Origin: G963692885 sp964658655
GTDB taxonomy: Bacteria > Acidobacteriota > Terriglobia > Terriglobales > Acidobacteriaceae
Assembly: GCA_964658655.1 (NCBI GenBank)
Contig: CAZZZL010000021.1
Span: 1-64,000, forward strand
Direction: 5' to 3'
Length of the DNA stretch: 64,000 nucleotides
Shown here: one piece after another, positions 53,442 to 62,676 of the stretch
Numbering within the stretch: the first letter of the stretch is position 1
Layout of the letters: the number at the start of each line of letters is the position of its first letter
Program-made: the position numbers and the translations under genes
The notes under the pieces: model-generated
What the model was told of the DNA's origin: nothing
The model's input: only the letters and a program-made list of their open reading frames with translations
The model's database searches: none

Positions 53442-54848
53442 TCAGGGCCCATTCTTGGCAGGTAAGTCGGTGTCGTCGTCCAGTTGATACGAGGTGTTTT
53501 CGCTGTGCAAAATTGGCGAAACGAGAGCGCGTGCTTTTACATCCTCCGAAGTGCGCTTGAAGTCATCCATCGCCTTGGTCATGGCTGCGCGGTTGCCGGT
53601 AGTACGGTAGGCGCTCGCTAGTTGGTAATACGCAGCGGCTGAGTTGGGATCGGCGACAAGATAGTGCTGTAGGAGCGGAATAGACTCTGCCGCATGACCC
53701 TGCTGCACCAGCACCCTGGCGAGAAGGAGCCACGCCTGGCTGGGCGCTTGCGGGTCTTTGATCGCGGCACGCAATGAGTCGGCAGCTTCATTTATAGCGC
53801 CAAGCGCCAGCTGCACCTGCCCGATGCGGGTGAGTAGTCGAGCAGAGGCAACCGGTGACAGATTCTGCTCGGCGCGCAACGCGGTTAGCGCGTCTTTGAA
53901 ACGGCCTGTTGCTATCAGGCATTGGGCGAGAGATTCATGGACCCCTGGCATCGTTGGATCCGCCGTAATGACAATTTCGTATTCAGGGATTGCACGACCT
54001 TGCTGCTGCATGGCAACGAATGCATCTGCCATTATCTGGTGGGCACGGTATGAGTCGGGCGCCGAATGAAGGATGGATTGAAAAGCCTCCTGCGCTTTTG
54101 CCTCCCAGTTTCTCGCCTCATCGTAAAGGTTCTGCTCTTTTTGAGCAGTCGCTGCGTCGGCGGGAGAATTTTGTGAACGTCGGTTGGCTTCTGCGAGCGC
54201 TGCATCGGCACGAGCAGCATCACCCTGCAGACGATACTGATCCGAAGCAAGGAGTAGAAGCTTCGATCCATCCGGAGACAGTTTTTCAAGTGAGCTGGCG
54301 GCTTGACGACCTAGCTCCAATGACGTCTCGCCGAGAGCGTAAGCGGCATCCGTATTTGCTGGCTGTTGCTGCAGGACGGCTTCAAACTGCTTCTCGGCTG
54401 CTGCGAATTCTCCCTCAGCGACAAGTGTGTAGCCGAGCCAGAGATTCGCTGTTACGTCCTGGGGAGATTGCTTGAGAAACAGTGTCAGTTCGCGCTGTGC
54501 GTCTGATAGGTGGGCGAGGTGGTACTCAGCTAAGCCCAGAAAAAGATGAGGGGCGACGAGCCTTGGTGCGAGACGAAGTGCGATGTGGAGAGACTGTATC
54601 GCAGGCGCATATTGCTGATCACAGTAGAGTGCGATGCCAAGGTTAGTACGAAGCTCACCAGTGGCTTCTCCACTTGCCGGCATCAAACGAATGGCAGCAT
54701 CATACTCGCTTGCGGCCAGGTGACAGTTGGTATGCGCCTGCGCGTCTTGAGCTGCGGCCAGATGACGTTCAAGCGCACCCGGGCTCTGTTGCGCTGTGAC
54801 AATGCGCGTCGTGCAACAGAACGCCAGGATGATGGAGAGGCGACGCAT
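53442..54848 (-). CDS. Secreted TPR-repeat protein
   Basis: A 468-residue protein with a signal peptide (LSIILAFCCTTRIVTAQ) and about ten TPR-like units, for example SEYDAAIRLMPASGEATGEL, APHLFLGLAEYHLAHLSDAQ and AAYYQLASAYRTTGNRAAMT. Its ATG directly follows the TAG stop of the TonB-dependent receptor upstream, so the two genes form a tight operon. The arrangement recalls the SusC/SusD idea of a receptor with a surface helper, though SusD is not a plain TPR. A TPR-based glycan or protein-binding role is inferred. Confidence 0.88.
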   Translation of the reverse strand: MRRLSIILAFCCTTRIVTAQQSPGALERHLAAAQDAQAHTNCHLAASEYDAAIRLMPASGEATGELRTNLGIALYCDQQYAPAIQSLHIALRLAPRLVAPHLFLGLAEYHLAHLSDAQRELTLFLKQSPQDVTANLWLGYTLVAEGEFAAAEKQFEAVLQQQPANTDAAYALGETSLELGRQAASSLEKLSPDGSKLLLLASDQYRLQGDAARADAALAEANRRSQNSPADAATAQKEQNLYDEARNWEAKAQEAFQSILHSAPDSYRAHQIMADAFVAMQQQGRAIPEYEIVITADPTMPGVHESLAQCLIATGRFKDALTALRAEQNLSPVASARLLTRIGQVQLALGAINEAADSLRAAIKDPQAPSQAWLLLARVLVQQGHAAESIPLLQHYLVADPNSAAAYYQLASAYRTTGNRAAMTKAMDDFKRTSEDVKARALVSPILHSENTSYQLDDDTDLPAKNGP

Positions 54849-57800
54849 CTAGAATTCGAGTTTAAGTGCGAATTGGACCATCCTCGGGCCGTTCTGTTGA
54901 TCTGTCAAGAGTCCAAAGACAGACGTCGTGTTCTCGAGCGCGCTTCCAAGATTAGCCGGCGCATTGTTGAAGATGAACGTGTTGGGATTGCCGCCATTCG
55001 AGAACACAACTCGGTTGAGAACGTTGAAAAAATTCGCCTGAAACTGCAGGTTGGTTCGATCGTATATCTGAAAGTCTTTCGACAACGAGACATTTTCATT
55101 CAGGAACCAGGGCAATCTCAAGCCTGCAAGGAAGTGCGGAGCATTACCGAATTCCCCAGCCGGCGGAGCAACAAACGCATTTGGATTGATGTAGAAGGAG
55201 CAGGCGCTGGCGCCGACTGCATTTGGCTGCACCGGCCCGGAGCAGGATTTGCGGTAGCCGGGATTTCTCAGAGACTGGCCCGGAACAATATTCGGACGAT
55301 AGCTGAATCCGTCTGTCGCGTAATAAGGGTCAGCGTCACCGAAAGCGTCGTATTCGATATGTACCGGGCGGCCGCTTTGATACTGCTGTATGCCGGCAAC
55401 TTTCCATCCCCCAAGCGCCTGGTTCACGACACCGCCACGATTCAGCAGCGCCTTACCTCTGCCTACTGGTAATTCGTACGTGTAACTGAGCGCGACAACC
55501 TGTGGGATGTCAGAGCTGGTGACAGAGCGCTCGCCACGCGGGTTGTAGTAGTCCTGATAGAAGGATGCAGAATACTGCGCGTTCTCTGCGCCTGAGCTTG
55601 AGCCGTTATTCGAATCTACATTGCCGAGCGTCTTCGAGAAAGTGTAGGCAACAAGGAAGGTCAGGCCATTTGAGAAGCGGCGTTGCAGGCTGCTCTGGAG
55701 GCCATTGTATGAAACGCTGCCGATTGGATTGATCGGGTTATCGACGCTGCCGTATTGCGGAAATGGGCGCAACGCCTGGCCGATAGTCGCACCTGCGGTG
55801 CCGATGGCATTGACAAAGTTTGGAAAGGGGGATTTGACGCCTCCTGCATCTGCGGCGGCGCTATTGATAGGCTGCTGCAGATAGTAATTCAGTGCAAGTC
55901 CCACCGAGGCGGCAGCTCCAACATATTTCGCAGCGACCGCAGGGTTGATCTGGTTTGGCTTTGACCATACCCCGATGTGATACGAGTGCGATCCAACATA
56001 GCCTATGGATGCAACCATCTTTCCGGGAAGCTCCTGCTGCAGTTGGAGTGCCCAGTTCATCTGCGTAGGAGGCGAACCTGCCTTCGGGTAAATGATAGCG
56101 GGATTTGTTAGACCTACCAAAATACCGGGACTTAGAACTGCCGGCGTGACGCCTGACGCGGGGAAGCCATTGTCGAGATAGAAGGCAGGCGAGCCAACTG
56201 TATCTCCTGGCTTACTTGCGATAGCTGCGCCTGAAAATCCGATGCTGTATTCTGACGAGCCAATGCCATTTTCAAGATTGTCATTGCCGGTAGGACGCGT
56301 GATGCCGTAGCCACCGCGAATTGAGGTCTTCTGATCTTCAAACGGCGTGAATGCAAAACCAATGCGCGGCTGGAAGGCTTTGAAGTCGATGGTACCGATA
56401 CGCGTCTGTCCATTACGCCCCGGGCCCTTACCGTAAAAGGTATAGGCACCGGGAAGATTACCCGCAGCGGGATTAGGCAGGTTCACATTGACTGTCGAAG
56501 CGTAGCCATTGACTTCTGTGCGGGGCACCTGGATGTCATAGCGCAGGCCAAGATTCAACACGAGATTCTTGCGCGCCTTCCAATCATCCTGGATGTACAT
56601 GCCGGTCTGCAGCCAGCGATACCCCTGCGAGATAGGGAAGCTGGCGTTGGAGAAATCCACTGCGCCAACAAGAAAGCTCGCGCCGGAGTTACCCGTGCCG
56701 GCCGGTATCGATGTAAGTGGACCTGTCGGCGAACCGGCGTGGCCTACGCCATTCTGCGCGGTCTCCGTCTGCGTAAAGTTGAAGGCAGGCGTACCGATGC
56801 CGAGCTCGTTCCGCTGCAGACGACGAAGCTCGCCGCCGAGGGTGAACGAATGGCTACCGCGAATGACGGTAAGGTTATCGCTGACGAGGAAACGGTTTTC
56901 AGCATCCGAGCTTGAGCCGCCGGAACCGATTTCCGTCGAGAGAGAGCCCTGCAGGTTCACGATAGGAAATGGAGCCGCGCCCGCAGGTGTCGGCAGGCCG
57001 TCGATGCCGAGTGCCTGCAGCCCGGGGCCGAGTTGTGGAGGCCCGTTAACACCTGTATCCCGCAGGAAGCCTGCATTCAGGTTGTTACTCACGCGCGGCG
57101 AATGCGCGTAGTTATAGGTAAAGCGAAACTGCTTGGTGGGAGCGGAGGTCACGTCGCCATCGAGCGGGCTGAGCGTTCCATTGTTGCCATTGTCATAGCT
57201 GCCCATAAAGAAGCTGCCGGAGATATTATTCTTATCGTTGAAAGTGTGATCAATCTTGGCGACAAGACGATGCTCATCGTTCTTTGTCGCCTGCACGCGG
57301 AAAAAGTTATTGTTGATGCCGTTGTTACTCGCCATAGGAAAGTAGGGCAGGATTTTCGTCGCAACTTTGCTGAAGGCGCTGGTGGCAATGGAGTTATTCG
57401 CAAAGGCATTGCGGACGGTGTAAGTCTGTCCGCCGGCTGTGACTTGCGTGGTCGACAGCGGATCGTAAATCTCACCTGAATAAATCGGCTTGCCGAGCAG
57501 ATCGTACATCAGTTGTCCCGTTGACGAGACGAGCTGCGGCCCGAGCGCCTGCTGGAAATTGCCGGCGCGGTATTGATCGGGCAGCGTCGTCAGGCTTGCG
57601 TTGTTCGAGCTTGGGCGCCAGGCAAACTGCGTGTATTCAACGAAGAAAAAAGTCTTGTCGTGACCGTTGTACAACTTCGGCACCCGGACAGGGCCTGAGA
57701 ACGTACCACCGTATTCATTCTGCTTGAGTGGCGCGCGTTTCTGACCGAGCGCATTGCTTACATAGTCGTTTGCGTCGAGCTTGTCATTCTGCAGAAACTC

Positions 57801-58571
57801 AAAGGCACTGCCGTGGAAAGTATTGCCGCCGGATTTAAAGGCGAAGGAAACAGCACTGCTGGCGAGACCGAACTGGGCGCTCTGGTTATTGTTGACGATC
57901 TTGAATTCGCTGATGGCGTCGATCGGGGGATGGTTCAGCGAGGCATCGCCTTGCAAGTTGGTATTCACGATCGGTACGCCGTCAATGTAGACTTCGTTGG
58001 AATCAGAGGGCGAGCCGCTGATATGCAGGCGATAGTCCGGCGATGCACCAGGTTCGGAGCCCGCGACACCGGGGGTCAAAGTGACGAAGCTGAGCGGGTT
58101 GCGCATGTCATTCGACATGGGGACAGGCAGATCCTGAATTTCACGCGGGGTGATAACTGTGCCGATTTCAGAGGTTTGCGTATCGACCGACTCGTCCGCC
58201 GACGGGACAGTGATCACCTGGTTGACGTTTGCCGTGCGCAATGTCAATTCAAGTGGCGTCGTGGTGCCGACAGCGATGACGAGATGCTGTTGCACGGTCT
58301 TGCCGAAACCTGGCGCCTCAATGGTAAGAGTGTAGAGGCCGGGATTGAGATTGCTGAATGAGTAGTCGCCACCTGCCAGGGAGATAGAGTGAAGCTGGGT
58401 GCCAGTAGCCTCATTCTGCAGGGTGAGTTGAGCATTGGGAATGGAGGCATTCTGCTCGTCGTGCACGACACCTTTTATTGAACCTCGATCGGCCTGTGCG
58501 AAGGTAGCGAGAGGCGAGAGCAGCGAGCTGAGGACAACAAGTTTGGAGGCTGTATGAAGAAACCTTGGCAT
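54849..58571 (-). CDS. TonB-dependent receptor with carboxypeptidase-regulatory-like domain
   Basis: A 1240-residue Oar/SusC-like outer-membrane receptor, typical of Acidobacteriota. The signal peptide (LVVLSSLLSPLATFAQ) precedes a regulatory-like domain (RGSIKGVVHDEQNASIPNAQ to LTIEAPGFGKTV). The plug follows with IDGVPIVNTNLQGDASLNHPP, and a long barrel ends RMVQFALKLEF. The ATG is preceded by gaggg. Directly upstream lies the inverted repeat atttaaa-cc-tttaaat at 58584-58599. A TPR gene starts in the base after its stop codon. The divergent operon carries a GH172 enzyme, suggesting uptake of a glycan. Confidence 0.93.
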   Translation of the reverse strand: MPRFLHTASKLVVLSSLLSPLATFAQADRGSIKGVVHDEQNASIPNAQLTLQNEATGTQLHSISLAGGDYSFSNLNPGLYTLTIEAPGFGKTVQQHLVIAVGTTTPLELTLRTANVNQVITVPSADESVDTQTSEIGTVITPREIQDLPVPMSNDMRNPLSFVTLTPGVAGSEPGASPDYRLHISGSPSDSNEVYIDGVPIVNTNLQGDASLNHPPIDAISEFKIVNNNQSAQFGLASSAVSFAFKSGGNTFHGSAFEFLQNDKLDANDYVSNALGQKRAPLKQNEYGGTFSGPVRVPKLYNGHDKTFFFVEYTQFAWRPSSNNASLTTLPDQYRAGNFQQALGPQLVSSTGQLMYDLLGKPIYSGEIYDPLSTTQVTAGGQTYTVRNAFANNSIATSAFSKVATKILPYFPMASNNGINNNFFRVQATKNDEHRLVAKIDHTFNDKNNISGSFFMGSYDNGNNGTLSPLDGDVTSAPTKQFRFTYNYAHSPRVSNNLNAGFLRDTGVNGPPQLGPGLQALGIDGLPTPAGAAPFPIVNLQGSLSTEIGSGGSSSDAENRFLVSDNLTVIRGSHSFTLGGELRRLQRNELGIGTPAFNFTQTETAQNGVGHAGSPTGPLTSIPAGTGNSGASFLVGAVDFSNASFPISQGYRWLQTGMYIQDDWKARKNLVLNLGLRYDIQVPRTEVNGYASTVNVNLPNPAAGNLPGAYTFYGKGPGRNGQTRIGTIDFKAFQPRIGFAFTPFEDQKTSIRGGYGITRPTGNDNLENGIGSSEYSIGFSGAAIASKPGDTVGSPAFYLDNGFPASGVTPAVLSPGILVGLTNPAIIYPKAGSPPTQMNWALQLQQELPGKMVASIGYVGSHSYHIGVWSKPNQINPAVAAKYVGAAASVGLALNYYLQQPINSAAADAGGVKSPFPNFVNAIGTAGATIGQALRPFPQYGSVDNPINPIGSVSYNGLQSSLQRRFSNGLTFLVAYTFSKTLGNVDSNNGSSSGAENAQYSASFYQDYYNPRGERSVTSSDIPQVVALSYTYELPVGRGKALLNRGGVVNQALGGWKVAGIQQYQSGRPVHIEYDAFGDADPYYATDGFSYRPNIVPGQSLRNPGYRKSCSGPVQPNAVGASACSFYINPNAFVAPPAGEFGNAPHFLAGLRLPWFLNENVSLSKDFQIYDRTNLQFQANFFNVLNRVVFSNGGNPNTFIFNNAPANLGSALENTTSVFGLLTDQQNGPRMVQFALKLEF

Positions 58572-58583
58572 GGATGGCCCTCA

Positions 58584-58599
58584 ATTTAAACCTTTAAAT
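58584..58599. promoter_or_regulatory. Inverted repeat upstream of the receptor-TPR operon
   Basis: atttaaacctttaaat has 7-bp perfect arms around cc and ends 12 bases before the receptor start codon. The layout resembles LacI-type operators. A related repeat precedes the divergent operon at 58792-58805. Confidence 0.5.
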
Positions 58600-58791
58600 G
58601 TAACGAGTGAAAGAGAACACAATCGTTTCGGCAGTGTCAAGAGCCGGGCCTGGAAAAGACTGTCGACAGTTGTCCGATCAATTTGACTGAATCTCATGTG
58701 CGATCGCGATCTCGGCGATGAGGGTGTATAAATTTGTCGAAGAGTAAATGCAGATGTTTACTGACTTCCTGAGGATGATTTGAGCCTGCTT

Positions 58792-58805
58792 GTTAAACGA
58801 TTAAC
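58792..58805. promoter_or_regulatory. Inverted repeat upstream of the GH172 operon
   Basis: gttaaacgattaac has 5-bp arms and a central cg like LacI-family sites. It is 37 bases upstream of the GTG start at 58842, or 10 bases upstream of the ATG at 58815, which makes the GTG more likely. Confidence 0.45.
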
Positions 58806-58814
58806 CAACGCAGA

Positions 58815-59948
58815 ATGTCGAAGTATGGGAGCGAACATCTCGTGGTGAATTCTCATCGGTCAGGTTGGAAGAGTAGGATCACCCGCGCCATCGCTGCCGC
58901 CGTCTGCGCGATGTTTTCACTCGGATTGGTGACGCAGACAACACAGGGTCAGGAATCACAATGGGTCCGTCCGTTGAAACCCGGAGACGCTTTGACGTGG
59001 GGCCGTCGCGACGGTGCTGTCTTCGGGCTCATATCGTCCGGAGGCATGCGCGGGCCGCGTGGGCTGATTCGCATCGGCATCTTCGCGACCGGCAGTGTTG
59101 AGCCTCAACTGCTGAACTTCATCGCTGTGGAACCGGTGATCAAGGGATCCAGCCTCCGCCCGGACCGCATGGCGTTCAGTGAATTGGAGCAAAGCACACT
59201 CGATCCAGGGCAGCGCGGCAAGCGGATGTGGGTTCACCAGGATTCGGCCGCAAAGTATGCAGTTATTGGAGGCCGGGTGGAAAAGCTGCACACCGGCCAC
59301 AAGACGTTCGAGCGTATTACCGTCCGGATTGACGTTGAGCGCTTTACAGCAAACGGCGCGCATGTCTACGTGATCGCTTCGATTGACAGTCGGCATCCGA
59401 TGGAGGTGCGCTTGACGCCGTATGCGGAGCCGGACAGTGCGCCCCTGCAGGAGTTGACGACAACTGCGACGATGGGAAATTTTGAGCGACTTCGGCTCCT
59501 GTGGCTGAAAGATCGCGTCATCGATAGCCGAACATTGTTTGCCGACTACAGCGGGATGGATTTTGTCGAGAAAGACAACTATCCTTTGGGCGAAATACTC
59601 CGCACAGAGGAAGATGATGCAATCGTCTTCTGTACGCCGAGCGAGAGTTCACCACGAGACACACCTGGCAATGAGACGGCGCACTGGGTGTATCCGCTGC
59701 CCCGGTTTACGCAGTATTGGCGAGTGCCTGCAAACGACGTGCAGCCTGATCTCCGCGTACGCGTGAATGCACGCAGAGTTTACTGGCAATCAAAGACGCC
59801 GGTGTTCGGTGGCATTGCGTTCGAGAACTTTGAAGTGCGCCAGCGCTATGTTCCAGGGCAAAGCTTTATCTTCGGTCTTACGCAGTTACAGCCGTGGCAG
59901 TTCTATCGTGGGCCTGCGCACTTGCAGTCGCAACCATCGGAGCCATGA
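58815..59948 (+). CDS. Secreted hypothetical protein of the GH172 operon
   Basis: A 377-residue protein (or 368 from the GTG at 58842, which has ggga about 10 bases upstream). A signal peptide reads AIAAAVCAMFSLGLVTQTTQG. The mature part is beta-rich, with WVRPLKPGDALTWGRRDGAV, MRGPRGLIRIGIFATGS and a C-terminal region FGGIAFENFEVRQRYVPGQS. No family was recognised. The next gene, a GH172 enzyme, starts 78 bp after its stop, so it probably belongs to the same operon. The inverted repeat at 58792-58805 lies in its promoter region. Confidence 0.8.
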   Translation: MSKYGSEHLVVNSHRSGWKSRITRAIAAAVCAMFSLGLVTQTTQGQESQWVRPLKPGDALTWGRRDGAVFGLISSGGMRGPRGLIRIGIFATGSVEPQLLNFIAVEPVIKGSSLRPDRMAFSELEQSTLDPGQRGKRMWVHQDSAAKYAVIGGRVEKLHTGHKTFERITVRIDVERFTANGAHVYVIASIDSRHPMEVRLTPYAEPDSAPLQELTTTATMGNFERLRLLWLKDRVIDSRTLFADYSGMDFVEKDNYPLGEILRTEEDDAIVFCTPSESSPRDTPGNETAHWVYPLPRFTQYWRVPANDVQPDLRVRVNARRVYWQSKTPVFGGIAFENFEVRQRYVPGQSFIFGLTQLQPWQFYRGPAHLQSQPSEP

Positions 59949-60025
59949 TCGATCTACGCAATCCGATAAAGCAATCCAACAGGTTGAGAGTCTTGGTCAC
60001 TTACTGTAAACATGAGGTTCCAGAT

Positions 60026-61219
60026 ATGGTCACTGGCCGCACACAGCGAAGGGTTTCGGTCCGTCAACTTACTGCCATCATAGTTGCGATTGTCTTTGCT
60101 GCAGTGCTTCAGACACGGGCGATGGGCGCACAGGATCTGTCCGGTTTGCCCCTGGCGAAAGACTACACACAGCAGCGCATCAGCTCGACCGATCTTACAG
60201 GCGGAAACGATGATGGCGATCGGGCGCACCCTATCAAGCCCGGCGAGACACGTGTCATCGGCCAGGTCTCAGGGCCCGGTGTCATCACGCATATGTGGTT
60301 CACCATCGATTCGCCAGAGCAATACCACCTGAAGAAGCTCGTGCTGCGCATGTACTGGGACGATGACCCGCTGCCTGCAGTTGAGTCTCCCATAGGTGAC
60401 TTTTTCGGGCTGGGACTTGGTGAGTATTTCCTTTATGAATCTGGCCCGCTATCGGTCGGATCACAAAAGGCATTGAACTCCTATTTCCCGATGCCATTTC
60501 GTAAATCCGCAAAAATTACGATTACGAATGAAGGCAGCAAACCGACCGCGGCTTTCTACTACAACATAGACTGGCAGAAACACATGACGCTGCCTGATGG
60601 CATGCTGTATTTCTACGCGGAATATCGCCAGGCTCAGCCGACACCAGGGCTGACGAACGACTGGAAGCTGAATGGCGACTCTTCTGTTTATGACGTGAAG
60701 AACAAGGATGGTAAGTCGAACTACGTCGTAATGGATACGAAGGGGACGGGCCACTATGTCGGCATGACGCTAAGTGTGCTGCAGAACCAGGGCGACTGGT
60801 GGGGCGAGGGTGACGACATGATGTTCATCGACGACTCTGCCAAGCCGACAATTACCGGTACCGGCGCAGAAGATTACTTCCTCGGCGCGTGGTGTTATGG
60901 CAATTGCGCGATCAATCCTTTCGGCTCGGCGCATCCGACCTTTTCTTATCAGCGCTATGGAAATCCAGTGAACGGCGGTGACGACCGGGGCGCCAAGTGG
61001 ATGGTGTATCGCTTCCATACTGACTCGCCGGTACCGTTTACGAAATCGTTCAGGATGACGCTGGAACATGGTCACGCGAATCATCGTTCCGATAACTTCT
61101 ATTCTGTCGCGTACTGGTATCAGAAAGGTCCGCATACAACGCGAATGCCTCTGCCGTCAGTTGCCGATCGCATCCCTCGGATGATCAATACCGATGGACC
61201 GACGATGGGCAAGCACTAA
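60026..61219 (+). CDS. GH172 (DUF2961) glycoside hydrolase
   Basis: A 397-residue secreted protein. A signal peptide (LTAIIVAIVFAAVLQTRAMG) precedes a DUF2961 domain: GQVSGPGVITHMWFTIDSPE, then FGLGLGEYFLYESGPL, and GTGAEDYFLGAWCYG with conserved acidic residues. DUF2961 proteins form family GH172, whose characterised members act on alpha-fructofuranosides, difructose anhydrides or alpha-D-arabinofuranosides. The ATG at 60026 has gagg eight bases upstream; the open frame extends further upstream into the previous gene. The exact substrate cannot be read from the sequence. Confidence 0.9.
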   Translation: MVTGRTQRRVSVRQLTAIIVAIVFAAVLQTRAMGAQDLSGLPLAKDYTQQRISSTDLTGGNDDGDRAHPIKPGETRVIGQVSGPGVITHMWFTIDSPEQYHLKKLVLRMYWDDDPLPAVESPIGDFFGLGLGEYFLYESGPLSVGSQKALNSYFPMPFRKSAKITITNEGSKPTAAFYYNIDWQKHMTLPDGMLYFYAEYRQAQPTPGLTNDWKLNGDSSVYDVKNKDGKSNYVVMDTKGTGHYVGMTLSVLQNQGDWWGEGDDMMFIDDSAKPTITGTGAEDYFLGAWCYGNCAINPFGSAHPTFSYQRYGNPVNGGDDRGAKWMVYRFHTDSPVPFTKSFRMTLEHGHANHRSDNFYSVAYWYQKGPHTTRMPLPSVADRIPRMINTDGPTMGKH

Positions 61220-61242
61220 TCTAAGTCGACTTAGTGCTTGCC
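61208..61242. terminator. Perfect hairpin overlapping the GH172 stop codon
   Basis: ggcaagcactaa (including the stop codon) pairs with ttagtgcttgcc, a 12-bp perfect stem. Inside it ctaagtcgacttag is itself a perfect palindrome. No T-run follows, so termination or mRNA protection are both possible. Confidence 0.5.
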
Positions 61243-61294
61243 ATAATGTCGAAGGATGGCGCAGGTGAGGTAACCGGGAATTGCAGCGAGCAGC

Positions 61295-62374
61295 TTAGGG
61301 TCCTACGAAGCCGGTGAACTCGTTATTCGTTCCCGTCATCAGGCAGACAGCCTTTCCAGTGGTGAGCGGCGCGCATGATGGTGACCCCAGGCCCTTGCCG
61401 CTCACAGCTGTCCAGCCGGACCATGAAGTGCCGCTGTAGACGTTGGCGAAGAGCTGGTTGTTGACGGCGGGCCCAACCACGGTGCACACAAGTTCGTCGC
61501 TCGCTTGAGAGGTGCAGCTTGCGTTGTCATTCTCGTCGCCGCCAAGCGCGGAATAAGTGGACCAGTTACTTGCTGTCCATGTTCCGCCAGTGAATGTACT
61601 TACGTAAATGCCGTCATTCGTCGCCTTGGCGAAACACGCGACTTCGCCGTTGGGCTTCCAGAAGGTGCAGTCGGGTACTCCTCCACCGAGCCCTCCAATG
61701 TTGATGAATCCCTTCCATGAACCACCTGCAAAGCGGTCCACGAGCGTCTCACCATTCAACGTGAAAAAGGCGCAGATGACGCCGCTGTTGTGATCGCTGG
61801 TGCAGCTTGGTGCGGAGACTGCTGTCGTCGAAAGGTTGGCAAACGCGCTCCACTTTCCTCCACTGTAGAGTGACCACGCGAGGCCTCCTGCAGCGTTGCG
61901 CGCCATACAAAGCACTTCGCCGGCGAGATATTCCGCGCAGCTCGGCGCTGAGTAGAGAGCCCCGGCCACGTCGACAGGTGTGCTCCACGTGGTGCCGGTG
62001 AGGATCGAAACTTCCATCGCTCCGCTTGTCGCAGTCGCAGCACAGAACACTTTGCCTGAGCCATCACTGGTGCAGGTTGGATTGGAAACGATGGTGCCGG
62101 CAAGACTCTTCCAGGTGCCCCAGGCGGATCCGTTGAACTCATTCACCATGACGGCCGACTGTCCGCTGAGGGCGGCGCACACGACATGATCGGTAGAAGC
62201 GGCGGCGCACGAAGGGCTGCCGATGCCTGTCGCCGTTCCAGTTGATTTGACACTCCAGCTTGCGTGCAACGCTGGAGTGATGAGCAAAGCCAGTGTCAGC
62301 AGCATGAGAGCAGAATTCCGACGAAACAGCGATATTGTCTGTCGGCACTTCGATAGCATATTGACGAATTTCAT
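61295..62374 (-). CDS. Secreted seven-repeat beta-propeller-like (lectin-like) protein
   Basis: A 359-residue protein with a signal peptide (LMLLTLALLITPALHA) cleaved before SWSVKS. The mature part has seven repeats of about 45 residues, each with a cysteine pair: GSPSCAAASTDHVVCAA, SNPTCTSDGSGKVFCAA, SAPSCAEYLAGEVLCMA, SAPSCTSDHNSGVICAF, VPDCTFWKPNGEVACFA, NASCTSQASDELVCTVV and GSPSCAPLTTGKAVCLM, plus tryptophan-rich strands such as WSGWTAVSGKG. This is the pattern of a seven-bladed propeller, as in PLL/fucose-lectin-like folds, with a disulphide in each blade. The ATG at 62374 has gaagg upstream. Ligand unknown. Confidence 0.78.
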   Translation of the reverse strand: MKFVNMLSKCRQTISLFRRNSALMLLTLALLITPALHASWSVKSTGTATGIGSPSCAAASTDHVVCAALSGQSAVMVNEFNGSAWGTWKSLAGTIVSNPTCTSDGSGKVFCAATATSGAMEVSILTGTTWSTPVDVAGALYSAPSCAEYLAGEVLCMARNAAGGLAWSLYSGGKWSAFANLSTTAVSAPSCTSDHNSGVICAFFTLNGETLVDRFAGGSWKGFINIGGLGGGVPDCTFWKPNGEVACFAKATNDGIYVSTFTGGTWTASNWSTYSALGGDENDNASCTSQASDELVCTVVGPAVNNQLFANVYSGTSWSGWTAVSGKGLGSPSCAPLTTGKAVCLMTGTNNEFTGFVGP

Positions 62375-62665
62375 AGTTGCGCACTTCCTTCGATGGAAAA
62401 CGACGATCTGTCGCGATTTGTACAGCGAGGCCCTTGGTACTATCTCTAATTGCGTAAGAGGAAGGTCGATCGGGTTCACGAAGGGGGAAAGAATTTCGGT
62501 GAGAATGATTTTAGAGGTATCTTCCGGAAACCTGCTATTGAAATAAATCAATCGAGGCCGTTCCTATGGTTGTTATCCTGGTCGGACCCAATCGCTGAAA
62601 GTGCAATACGAGGCTTATCGGGATTGCTGCCAATTTCGGCAATGCCCCTGAGCATAAGGGAAGCT
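62375..62665. other. Intergenic region upstream of the propeller-like gene
   Basis: About 290 bp that must hold the promoter of the propeller-like gene on the minus strand. Open frames extend into it but show no protein-like features. Nothing else was recognised. Confidence 0.35.
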
Positions 62666-62676
62666 AAGGAGGATTA

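Noticed and set aside
54546..55472. 308-residue plus-strand frame
   Set aside because: It is antisense to the TPR gene and the receptor gene, both of which show clear domains.
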